From a virus: DNA of 35,015 nucleotides. The notes below the pieces were generated by a model that ran no database searches, was not told the DNA's origin, and worked only from the letters and a program-made list of their open reading frames with translations. The DNA is taken from IMG/VR virus record IMGVR_UViG_3300025162_000110, positions 1-35,015 of that record, one strand, 5' to 3'. How positions within the stretch are numbered: position 1 is the first letter of the stretch; the number at the start of each line of letters is the position of its first letter. The translations under genes and the position numbers were made by a program. Shown piece after piece: positions 1 to 5,621 of the stretch.

Positions 1-164
1 TCATCATTGTCATCAAGCTCCTTGAGTTCCTCCTTGGTGACTCTGCCGCTGTCTTCCAGAACGGAGTAGCAGTCACTGAGGCTGGCGCCGGAGTTGTCCC
101 ACCGCTCTCCCCCAAAGGCCTCATCTAAAATGTCTGAAAGCTCTTCTTTGCGTTCCTGTGTCAT
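1..164 (-). CDS. Small acidic protein, 3' end cut by window edge
   Basis: An open frame reads leftward from ATG at 164 off the window edge, giving at least 54 residues. It begins MTQERKEELSDIL and is rich in Asp and Glu. The start abuts the stop codon of the upstream gene (TAA directly followed by ATG), and its ribosome binding site GGAGG lies inside the last codons of that gene, so the two are probably translationally coupled. The N-terminus resembles that of the acidic protein at 34667-34933 (MTQERWKDI), and both contain a T-x-EEL-x-EL segment, so they look like paralogues. No domain was recognised and the function is unknown. Its place in a leftward block of small genes suggests early, host-directed expression, which is inference only. 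Confidence 0.7.
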   Translation of the reverse strand, partial: MTQERKEELSDILDEAFGGERWDNSGASLSDCYSVLEDSGRVTKEELKELDDND

Positions 165-413
165 TTACTTTGCCTCCTTCGTGACCTTATAGCCCATAGA
201 CTCCACGGCCCCGATGAAGGTCCGATTGAGCAGGTCCTGATAGTCCCACTCAACGGCAGCAGCGTCTTCGTCGTCCACTCCCAGTTCGTTGATAGCCTCC
301 CGAAGAGAGTCTTCCAGAGGGTCCGTAGCGAACTCCGAGGAAGCGAAGAGGCCCGCGAGCTTCTCTACGGTCAACTCCCTTACCTGCTTGATTGCCTTTT
401 GCGTCATTTTCAT
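165..413 (-). CDS. Small acidic protein of unknown function (82 aa)
   Basis: The protein starts MKMTQKAIKQVREL and ends TKEAK. ATG at 413 is chosen because GGAG lies six bases upstream; an internal ATG at 407 (MTQKAIK) would line up with the MTQ start of its neighbours. It is acidic and probably helical, with a run of Asp, Glu and Ala near residues 50-60 and no transmembrane segment. Its last codons (GAG GCA AAG TAA) double as the ribosome binding site of the next gene. The upstream membrane-protein gene ends ten bases before its start. No known family was recognised. Confidence 0.7.
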   Translation of the reverse strand: MKMTQKAIKQVRELTVEKLAGLFASSEFATDPLEDSLREAINELGVDDEDAAAVEWDYQDLLNRTFIGAVESMGYKVTKEAK

Positions 414-495
414 TTGTGACTCCTTACGCAAAGATTTTGATGATGACCAGAACTGTGAAGACTATCCACGCCACTAGGGAAATAAGGACGTTGAA
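410..495. repeat. 86-nt direct repeat, left copy
   Basis: Bases 410-495 match 34930-35015 at 85 of 86 positions (A473 versus G34993). The repeat covers the C-terminal half of the 46-aa membrane protein gene, the intergenic ribosome binding site and the start codon of the following gene. The right copy is cut by the window edge, so the true repeat may be longer. Confidence 0.9.
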
Positions 496-564
496 ATCGT
501 TCTCAGTGCGCGCGTCCCAGAAGGCAAAACCTGCGAGCCCTGACAACACAATCGCTATTATCAT
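424..564 (-). CDS. Very small two-helix membrane protein (46 aa)
   Basis: The frame runs from ATG at 564, preceded by an AAGGGGG ribosome binding site, to TAA at 424-426. Two hydrophobic stretches can be read: residues 2-16 (MIIAIVLSGLAGFAFW) and about residues 26-45 (VLISLVAWIVFTVLVIIKIF). A short charged linker (DARTEND) joins them, so this is a likely helical hairpin in the inner membrane. A near-identical copy lies at the right window edge (34944-35015), with a single Val/Ala difference in the shared part. In both places it sits just upstream of an acidic MTQ-type protein and the same GCGTAAGGAGTCACAAATG junction. The function is unknown; superinfection exclusion or a lysis accessory role is possible but unsupported. 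Confidence 0.72.
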   Translation of the reverse strand: MIIAIVLSGLAGFAFWDARTENDFNVLISLVAWIVFTVLVIIKIFA

Positions 565-699
565 GATTGCCCCCTTGTATAAGTATTATCCTTTTAGATA
601 GCAGAAAGGCAATTATAATAAGTAGAAATCAGATGGTTGTTGTAGTATAAGGAATTAAGCTCACTTTGAGGGATTTTTGAGCGAGAATCTTCCATTATA

Positions 700-747
700 G
701 ACGGGTTCTCTTCGCCTCCGGCGGCTGGATATCCGTCCCCGAAGGGG
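700..747. other. GC-rich structured segment in divergent intergenic region
   Basis: The stretch 565-933 has no supported gene. Within it, 700-747 stands out as GC-rich in an AT-rich setting. GACGG at 700-704 pairs with CCGTC at 733-737, enclosing a small CGCC/GGCG hairpin at 713-723. CCCC at 737-740 pairs with GGGG at 744-747; read on the - strand this closes a UUCG tetraloop. No T-tract follows on either strand, so it is not a standard terminator. It could be a structured leader, a protein-binding site or a remnant of another element. Confidence 0.4.
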
Positions 748-796
748 CGGCATCAAACATCTGGAAATCCTGATAGAGTATCTTCACATAGCCTTC

Positions 797-880
797 AAGA
801 ATTATTGCTCTGTAATATATATGTATCTTCTCTCTTTGGATGAGGAACTGGTATAATACTATTACAGAGCAATAATTCTT
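797..880. promoter_or_regulatory. 21-bp perfect inverted repeat around a promoter-like core
   Basis: Bases 797-817 and 860-880 are exact reverse complements of each other (21 of 21), separated by 42 bases. The spacer carries the extended -10 box at 849-857. The element lies between the divergent leftward and rightward gene blocks, where a repressor with two operator half-sites or a looping regulator would be expected. The spacer is short for a recombinase-driven invertible promoter. The operator role is inference. Confidence 0.6.
849..857 (+). promoter_or_regulatory. Extended -10 promoter element (TGGTATAAT)
   Basis: TG-n-TATAAT at 849-857 is a consensus extended -10 box facing the rightward genes. 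No good -35 hexamer is found 17 bases upstream, which extended -10 promoters tolerate. Transcription would start within the right arm of the inverted repeat, about 70 bases before the gene at 934. Confidence 0.45.
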
Positions 881-933
881 TGCTGCTAGAATGAGATTCC
901 TGCGGTATACTAATTAGAGAAGGAGAGCAATAG

Positions 934-1821
934 ATGCAATTTGAGCCCAATAAGAACTTCCTGCTCATCATTGAGAACAAGTTCAAGGCGTGGGAGTTCT
1001 ACTTACGCACCCGTTGGTTCTACACGGGGGAGACGCTCCGCTTCTTAAAGATGGCGCAGCCGCAAGACGGGTGTCATTTGATTATTGAAGGGGGCGACCC
1101 CGCATTCCTCAAAGTCAAATCTACAACCGTCTGTAAGTTTATGCCTCACTACTCAGAGCTCACGGCAAAGCCGGAGAAGATTCTCTGTTTGCATCTTCCC
1201 CGTAGCATTGCAGAATACAAAGCAACCTGGGGCAACGTTCATTACGTCATAGCGGATTACGTCAATCCAATTGATGGCAATCTTACTTTGTGGTATCTAA
1301 ACGCTCAGGACATGCTACGCATGATGGATGATATGTATAAAGCAAAGTCTGTTATTCTTTCAGACGGCAGAGAGGAGACTTGGTGTCAGCAAGATTTGAT
1401 TTCAGGCGTGCCCATGGATAAGTGGGTTGATTGGGGCATAGCAGAGATTGTTGATACCGTCTGCCTCAAAGAATCTTGGTTTGAGATTCAGATTCATAGG
1501 AAGGGGGCACTTCTCCCTATGCCTCATTGGCTTGAAGGAAAGAAGAAGATGGTATTCTTCAACAAGTGGGATACGGCATCAGAGGAGCAGAAGACAGCGT
1601 ATTGGACTAAGTGGCGTCTTCATCCCCGCAAGGACCAATCTAAACCGGTCATCATCTCTAACGGCGCTAAAGAGATAACTTACCCCTCTTTAGATGTTGC
1701 CGCCAAATCTTTGTCCACCCTCGGCAAGCCCGTCTCACGCCAATCTTTGTCTCAGTGTCTGAGAGGCAAATCCAAATCCGTCAGAACAGGCTTAGGCAAA
1801 GTTTCCGTTAGAGAAGCGTAG
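934..1821 (+). CDS. Unknown protein with C-terminal NUMOD1-like domain (295 aa)
   Basis: ATG at 934 follows GAAGGAGAG. Residues 1 to about 230 match nothing I recognise; they form a Trp- and Tyr-rich alpha/beta region. Residues about 238-295 look like a NUMOD1-type DNA-binding module of homing endonucleases: a beta strand (KPVIISNGAKEITYPS), then a helix-turn-helix-like stretch (LDVAAKSLSTLGKPVSRQSLSQCLRGK) with the usual pattern of a Ser before an Ala-Ala pair. No HNH or GIY-YIG catalytic motif was found in the N-terminal part, so either the nuclease domain is of an unrecognised type or the protein is a DNA-binding regulator. The C-terminus KVSVREA is identical to that of the next gene. Confidence 0.75.
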   Translation: MQFEPNKNFLLIIENKFKAWEFYLRTRWFYTGETLRFLKMAQPQDGCHLIIEGGDPAFLKVKSTTVCKFMPHYSELTAKPEKILCLHLPRSIAEYKATWGNVHYVIADYVNPIDGNLTLWYLNAQDMLRMMDDMYKAKSVILSDGREETWCQQDLISGVPMDKWVDWGIAEIVDTVCLKESWFEIQIHRKGALLPMPHWLEGKKKMVFFNKWDTASEEQKTAYWTKWRLHPRKDQSKPVIISNGAKEITYPSLDVAAKSLSTLGKPVSRQSLSQCLRGKSKSVRTGLGKVSVREA

Positions 1822-1829
1822 GCGCGGTA
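1797..1829. repeat. 33-nt direct repeat at gene 3' end, copy 1
   Basis: Identical over 33 bases to 2550-2582. It covers the codons for KVSVREA, the TAG stop and eleven following bases. It is the 3' end of the gene at 934-1821. The second copy ends the next gene, giving a 753-bp repeat-to-repeat unit that contains the whole DUF6884-like gene. Confidence 0.93.
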
Positions 1830-1851
1830 AATAATTAAATAACGGAGACAA

Positions 1852-2574
1852 ATGAAATTAGCAATAGTAAACTGCGCAAAGCGCAAACAAGAGTATCCGT
1901 GCGGGCCGAGAGAGATGTATTATGGGAGCACTTTATTCCGCCGTAAACTTGCGTTCGTAGAAACTCACTACGATAATTGGATTCTTATGTCGTCTAAATA
2001 CGGAATAGTGACGCAGGATCAAGTTATAGAGCCCTATGATGCTGTAATGTCTGGTCCCGCGTATTCGCTCCGCTCAGAGAATACTGAGCCTGTATCAACT
2101 CTCCAACAGAAGAAAGAATGGGGTTTACACGTAGTAGAGCAATTGAGGACTATGATTGTCGGTTATGATGAGATAGACGCATATGTGTCTGAGGTCTACT
2201 TTATCCCCCTCCCGCATCCCTTTCCGCTGCCTATCAGATTCCTGAAGGCTAATTCTCGTGGGAAAGGACTATTCAAGTCATTACAGAAGTGGGGCGAGAT
2301 AGTTGATTCAGGACAAGATACTGAGACCTTACTTAGGCAGCAATTATTAGTTCCTGTGACAGCTCGCAATATGGAATATGTTGAGGGCCACTACAAAGAA
2401 GATGTCACCAAAGTAGTCAATTGGATACACCCAGAATACGGAACCTTCACAGGATGTGCCCGTGACATAGCAAAGAAGTATCACAAAGATGAGAGCAACT
2501 TAAAGAACGTAGCAATAGGAAAGACTAAGAGCAGTTATGGGTGGAGGCTCAAAGTTTCCGTTAGAGAAGCGTAG
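1852..2574 (+). CDS. DUF6884-like protein with NUMOD-type C-terminus (240 aa)
   Basis: ATG at 1852 follows ACGGAG. Residues 1-75 show the DUF6884/YaaA-like signature of phage proteins: LAIVNCAKRKQ, then MYYGSTLFRRK, WILMSSKYGIV and VIEPYD, where family members typically read C-x-x-x-K, LY-S-LF, WYILSAKYGL and I-PYD. The reaction is not established for this family. Residues about 190-233 (VVNWIHPEYGTFTGCARDIAKKY through YGWRLK) resemble the W-x-x-x-x-x-G...GW DNA-binding module found at the end of homing-type phage proteins. The last seven residues and 33 nucleotides are the same as in the upstream gene, suggesting insertion of this gene as a mobile cassette. Confidence 0.75.
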   Translation: MKLAIVNCAKRKQEYPCGPREMYYGSTLFRRKLAFVETHYDNWILMSSKYGIVTQDQVIEPYDAVMSGPAYSLRSENTEPVSTLQQKKEWGLHVVEQLRTMIVGYDEIDAYVSEVYFIPLPHPFPLPIRFLKANSRGKGLFKSLQKWGEIVDSGQDTETLLRQQLLVPVTARNMEYVEGHYKEDVTKVVNWIHPEYGTFTGCARDIAKKYHKDESNLKNVAIGKTKSSYGWRLKVSVREA

Positions 2575-2582
2575 GCGCGGTA
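2550..2582. repeat. 33-nt direct repeat at gene 3' end, copy 2
   Basis: Exact copy of 1797-1829, forming the end of the DUF6884-like gene. It is followed by TACTACTAATTAATAAC, which resembles the GGTATACTAATTAG segment just upstream of the first gene of the pair (904-917). Confidence 0.93.
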
Positions 2583-2649
2583 TACTACTAATTAATAACA
2601 ACCAAGGTCAGACTTCTTAAGGCCATTAGATTCTCCTACCTTGATTGGG

Positions 2650-2679
2650 ACTACCCGGTTCTCCACGGGTAGTTTTTTT
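2650..2679 (+). terminator. Rho-independent terminator
   Basis: ACTACCCG (2650-2657) pairs perfectly with CGGGTAGT (2666-2673) around an 8-base loop, and the T-run extends to 2679. It closes the 934-2574 pair. The next gene at 2729 therefore probably has its own promoter in the AT-rich 2680-2720 stretch, although no convincing -35/-10 pair was seen. Confidence 0.9.
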
Positions 2680-2728
2680 GTGCTTATTATAAGTTCCACT
2701 AAGTATATTAGAAGGAGGAGGAATCATA

Positions 2729-3202
2729 ATGGCTGAGTTGAGAATGGAAGATTGCACCATAGTATTCATGTCCGCGGAAGAGGTAGTGGGGTATAATGAA
2801 ACAAATCCCTTCAAACGGATTCAACTCCCCTGTAACAACCATCTGAACCCTGATTGGATAAAGAAATTCTGTTTAGGCCCAATGGGCTACATGGTGCTGA
2901 TGGATGACAAGAGGAAACTTCCGCCTGAGAGGAAATTCCACAAACCGGTTATGATGCTGTATAGCGAGCTTATCAGTCTCATCTTAGAATCAGAAATCAG
3001 AGAACAGCCTTTTGACCAAAAGTCGCTTCACTTTTCAAATACTTGCGGAGCAGTATTGATGGAGTGGTTCGTCAAGCGCCCTACCGCAATACCACCATTC
3101 TTCTGCCATAGCCTGTACGAGACTCAATACATAATCAGCGAGGCAGGTGGGTTAGCGGCCTTCCTTAGAGTTCACTGCAACAAGGAGTTTTTCTATGAGT
3201 AA
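2729..3202 (+). CDS. Hypothetical protein (157 aa)
   Basis: ATG at 2729 is preceded by GAAGGAGGAGGAATCATA, a strong ribosome binding site. The protein starts MAELRMEDCTIVFMS and is a mixed alpha/beta, probably soluble protein with several Cys residues; no family was recognised. It is the first gene after the terminator and its stop overlaps the start of the next small gene (ATGAGTAA), indicating translational coupling. The function is unknown. Confidence 0.65.
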   Translation: MAELRMEDCTIVFMSAEEVVGYNETNPFKRIQLPCNNHLNPDWIKKFCLGPMGYMVLMDDKRKLPPERKFHKPVMMLYSELISLILESEIREQPFDQKSLHFSNTCGAVLMEWFVKRPTAIPPFFCHSLYETQYIISEAGGLAAFLRVHCNKEFFYE

Positions 3203-3374
3203 TGATGAAGTAGGAGATCAGAGCATAGTGTCCTTAGCCCAATGGTGTGCCAAGTTACAAGGGCAGCAGATTATGCTTAGCGACAGGATGAATCGCCTTG
3301 AAAAGAGAATCGCCAATCTCACGGTGGATGGCGGTGACATGGATGAGAAGAGCACAAGACATCCCAAGGGCTGA
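3195..3374 (+). CDS. Small hypothetical protein (59 aa)
   Basis: The frame starts at ATG 3195, overlapping the end of the upstream gene by eight bases, and ends with TGA at 3372-3374. It reads MSNDEVGDQSIVSLAQW and has a heptad-like helix around residues 15-41 (LAQWCAKLQGQQIMLSDRM, then NRLEKRI), suggestive of a short coiled coil. It overlaps the start of the following gene. It is supported by position and coupling only; the function is unknown. Confidence 0.5.
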   Translation: MSNDEVGDQSIVSLAQWCAKLQGQQIMLSDRMNRLEKRIANLTVDGGDMDEKSTRHPKG

Positions 3375-3945
3375 TATTATAGGCATGGCAGATAGGAAGA
3401 GAGATCTTAGTTGGCTGATCGTCCAGCAGCAGTATTGGTCAGATGGGACAAGGATGAAACATCCCAAAGCCCACAAGGAACCAATAGAAGAGTATGGGCC
3501 TACACAACCAGTAAAGAAGGAAGAGTGGTATGGGATGTTGGATGACTATCTAACCAAGATGCTGCCGTCGGTCTTAGATCACTCCTTAGGCAGGTCATTG
3601 ATGGATTGGCGGGCTGACATACTTAGAACAGAAGGGCTTGTCCAAGAGACCCTAATCAAGAAAGAAAAGCCAAAGAAAGAGAAAGAGAAGAAGGCAACTC
3701 GGCGAGCAGCACGGCCGTATAAACCGGTCATATGTATAGAAACGGGGGCCATCTATCCTTCAAGGAAAGATGCTGCGATAGCAGTAGATAGATCCTTTTG
3801 GGCTTTGTGTTATGCCGCCAGAGCGGGAACAAAATGTGCTGGCGGTCATTGGGCGTATGTCAGCGAACTACCACAATCCCCAAAGCACGACAATACCCCA
3901 GCATATATTCCAAGCCGAGCTTCTGAGGAGCTTCAGCAGGAGTAG
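3343..3945 (+). CDS. NUMOD1-like C-terminal domain protein (200 aa)
   Basis: The open frame extends upstream of 3343, but ATG at 3343 (MRRAQDIPRAD) is the first plausible start, with GGTG six bases before it; ATG at 3385 (MADRKRD) is an alternative. The N-terminal part is helical and of unknown family. A Lys/Glu-rich linker (about residues 105-122) leads to a C-terminal module of about 50 residues (KPVICIETGAIYPSRKDAAIA through GGHWAYV). That module matches the layout of NUMOD1-type domains: a strand, Ser before a double-Ala helix, then a G-G-x-W strand. No nuclease motif was seen. The last 86 bases overlap the convergent gene on the other strand. Confidence 0.6.
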   Translation: MRRAQDIPRADIIGMADRKRDLSWLIVQQQYWSDGTRMKHPKAHKEPIEEYGPTQPVKKEEWYGMLDDYLTKMLPSVLDHSLGRSLMDWRADILRTEGLVQETLIKKEKPKKEKEKKATRRAARPYKPVICIETGAIYPSRKDAAIAVDRSFWALCYAARAGTKCAGGHWAYVSELPQSPKHDNTPAYIPSRASEELQQE

Positions 3946-4246
3946 AGAGGGATACTCCCACTAGCCGGATCTCTTTGAATTCTCCATCAATAGCTTCTGA
4001 AATCATATAATCAAAAGTAGAGGTGTAGGTGCGGCCTTCAATCTCAACAAAGTCTTGAGCCAGCTTGCCTTCCCTCAACGCCTTCCAAGTCCCTAGACAC
4101 CAATCCTTATGGACCTCAAATACTCGTGTAGCCTCTTTACAATTAGGGTAGATAGAGGCCGAGCACCATATGTCAGAGGACTCTTTGAGATAGTAGGGGT
4201 ATTTGTAAAACCCTACACCACCACCAATAATGAGAAGTTTTTTCAT
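3860..4246 (-). CDS. Phage Rossmann-like protein of unknown function (128 aa)
   Basis: This is a lone leftward gene inside a rightward block. It starts MKKLLIIGGGVGF, a glycine-rich first strand-loop as in nucleotide-binding folds. Residues IWCSASIYPN and TRVFEVHKDW, then TSTFDYMISEAI and EIRLVGVSL, match in order the pattern of a widespread phage family in which a W-x-x-N, R-x-F-E-x-H, TSS-x-x-x-M and L-x-G-V-D series recurs. The family is sometimes described as MptE/DUF115-like; its role is not established. No clear ribosome binding site precedes the ATG. Its 3' end overlaps the convergent gene by 86 bases, so the two transcripts would be antisense there. Confidence 0.65.
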   Translation of the reverse strand: MKKLLIIGGGVGFYKYPYYLKESSDIWCSASIYPNCKEATRVFEVHKDWCLGTWKALREGKLAQDFVEIEGRTYTSTFDYMISEAIDGEFKEIRLVGVSLSTPAEAPQKLGLEYMLGYCRALGIVVVR

Positions 4247-4277
4247 TATATTAAGTTAGTTCTACTAATTAGGAAAT

Positions 4278-4445
4278 ATGAATAAGATTACATTGAGCAT
4301 AAGCATTGATGAAGATCTCAAAAATGAGATGTTTGATGTTTGCGAGGACTTAGGGTGGAAACACAGCGTATTTATCAGAGAGGCTATAAAGTTGCTGTTG
4401 GCGGCTTTGGAGGAGGATGACAATGATTCGCACGGAAGAGCATAG
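4278..4445 (+). CDS. Ribbon-helix-helix DNA-binding protein (55 aa)
   Basis: The frame starts at ATG 4278 (preceded by TTAGGAAAT) and ends at TAG 4443-4445. Residues 3-10 (KITLSISI) form the expected beta strand, followed by DEDLKNEMFDVCEDLG (helix 1) and HSVFIREAIKLLLAAL (helix 2). This is the Arc/MetJ/CopG ribbon-helix-helix layout, which binds operator DNA as dimers through the strand. It is therefore a likely small transcriptional regulator of the phage. It overlaps the next gene in a different frame by 23 bases. The target operator is not known; the inverted repeat at 797-880 is one candidate. Confidence 0.75.
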   Translation: MNKITLSISIDEDLKNEMFDVCEDLGWKHSVFIREAIKLLLAALEEDDNDSHGRA

Positions 4446-4626
4446 AGAGAGGATATCTAGAGGATACAAATCAAAACATTACACAAGAACAAAAGAACAT
4501 AAGGAAGCACTGCGCCTAGGACAATTGAAAAGATGGCACCAATGGAGGGTAGATCATGACAAGCTTGACGAGAGGGATACAGAAGATGGCGGTAAAGGTA
4601 TTACAAGGCCCTCTAAACCCAAGTGA
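4423..4626 (+). CDS. Small NUMOD3-like basic protein (67 aa)
   Basis: ATG at 4423 has GGAGG six bases upstream and is preferred over ATG at 4417. Residues about 3-36 (TEEHRERISRGYKS then TKEHKEALRLGQLKRW) repeat the T-x-E-H-x-x-x-x-x-x-x-G pattern of NUMOD3 motifs, which wrap DNA in HNH and GIY-YIG homing enzymes. No nuclease domain is attached, so it may be a degraded homing endonuclease tail or a stand-alone DNA-binding peptide. It overlaps genes on both sides. Confidence 0.55.
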   Translation: MIRTEEHRERISRGYKSKHYTRTKEHKEALRLGQLKRWHQWRVDHDKLDERDTEDGGKGITRPSKPK

Positions 4627-4804
4627 GGGAGATCCCAAGATCTTGGTAGTTCCTGTTGAAGAATTTGAGAAGCAGTATCCGGGCAGCACACAGGAGTTGT
4701 TGGCTAGGGGTAGCATAGAGTTTTATAGCAAAGAGCCTGATGGTCTAGCAATTACAAGAATCAGAGCAGAGGCTGTAAAGAGCTATGGGATAGCGCCCGA
4801 CTAA
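4556..4804 (+). CDS. Hypothetical protein (82 aa)
   Basis: ATG at 4556 has GGAGGG six bases upstream; a second ATG at 4586 (MAVKVL) is possible. The gene overlaps the preceding one by 71 bases in another frame. It reads MTSLTRGIQKMAVKVL, then a short domain with VVPVEEFEKQYPGSTQELL. It is small and probably soluble, with no family recognised. It sits directly upstream of the sigma-like gene. Confidence 0.55.
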   Translation: MTSLTRGIQKMAVKVLQGPLNPSEGDPKILVVPVEEFEKQYPGSTQELLARGSIEFYSKEPDGLAITRIRAEAVKSYGIAPD

Positions 4805-4809
4805 TTAGA

Positions 4810-5373
4810 ATGATGGGAAATACCGAAGCACTTGGGCATCAGGCGCTGTATAGATTTACTGGCCAGGTGCTTTGGTATCAGGCGCTATTCAGTGAAGTAT
4901 TGTTATTGTCTAAGATCTCCGTCAAGTCTATCTTAGGGAAAAATGGCGTGTGGTTAGGGGATATAGATGACATCGCGCTTGATGTGACTATCAGGCTGAT
5001 GCAGAGATTCAAGGATCAGCCGCTTTATAGAGTGAGAAACTTCATATCAGCCGTATACTTTGAAAGCCAATATCGGCTGTATAATAAGAATCAACAACAG
5101 GTAGATAAAACAATAGAAGTTCCTGAGACTATTCCTTGCGGTAAACAAGAGGAGTCAGAATCCGGGGATTTTTTTTTACTTGACATACTGGCAGAGCCTT
5201 GGGGTAAGCAAGCAGTCTTGATTTTATACCGCTCATCAAGCTATAGGCAGGGCGTACTTAAATTGGCTGAGTTCATTCCAAAGAGAACGCTGTATGACTT
5301 TGCCCTCAGATTGAATAAGTTATACAAGAGCAGCCGTATGGGCCGGTGGAGTAGAAGGAGAAAGGCGCTATGA
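4810..5373 (+). CDS. Putative sigma-factor-like regulator (187 aa)
   Basis: The start ATG-ATG at 4810 lacks a strong ribosome binding site. Residues about 50-93 (LGDIDDIALDVTIRLMQRF, then VRNFISAVYFESQYRLYNK) resemble sigma-70 region 2, in which a D-D-x-x-x-x-V-x-x-R helix and a W/F-x-x-x-I/V...R-x helix contact the core polymerase and the -10 element. A C-terminal helical part (LKLAEFIPKRTLYDFALRLNKLY) could be the region 4-like helix-turn-helix. Its position right before the packaging genes fits a late-transcription activator. The similarity is weak and read by eye; an unrelated helical DNA-binding protein is the main alternative. Confidence 0.45.
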   Translation: MMGNTEALGHQALYRFTGQVLWYQALFSEVLLLSKISVKSILGKNGVWLGDIDDIALDVTIRLMQRFKDQPLYRVRNFISAVYFESQYRLYNKNQQQVDKTIEVPETIPCGKQEESESGDFFLLDILAEPWGKQAVLILYRSSSYRQGVLKLAEFIPKRTLYDFALRLNKLYKSSRMGRWSRRRKAL

Positions 5374-5621
5374 CTAAGGAAGATCTGGGTCAAGAGATAG
5401 CCGACTGGATGTGTTTTGACCCGGGCTATTGTAAAATGTTGGTGCTCTTGGCTTTTCAAGAAGGGCTCATCTCATTAGAAGAGAAGGAATATGTCCAAGA
5501 GGATTTGGAGTTGTTTTGGGGGTCATTGAAAGAGATTAAGGGGGATTTCAGGCCTTGCAAAATTCCTAAAAAGTATCTAGTTGATCATCAAAGGAGATAC
5601 AATGTTTCAGAAAGGGACTAG
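5370..5621 (+). CDS. Hypothetical acidic protein (83 aa)
   Basis: ATG at 5370 overlaps the previous stop codon (ATGA) and follows GAAGGAGAAAGG. It is an acidic helical protein starting MTKEDLGQEIADWM, with a central run LISLEEKEYVQEDLELFW. It overlaps the terminase start by 20 bases. The position just ahead of the large terminase is where a separate small terminase often lies, but no DNA-binding motif was seen and the terminase carries its own small-subunit-like N-terminus. The function is unknown. Confidence 0.6.
   Translation: MTKEDLGQEIADWMCFDPGYCKMLVLLAFQEGLISLEEKEYVQEDLELFWGSLKEIKGDFRPCKIPKKYLVDHQRRYNVSERD

Noticed and set aside
797-880. Recombinase-driven invertible promoter
   Set aside because: Spacer is only 42 bases and no invertase or integrase gene is present in the window; kept only as an operator-like inverted repeat.
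600-930. tRNA gene in the GC-rich intergenic region
   Set aside because: GGTTC-like and paired segments are present but no acceptor stem, anticodon arm or CCA-adjacent layout could be assembled.
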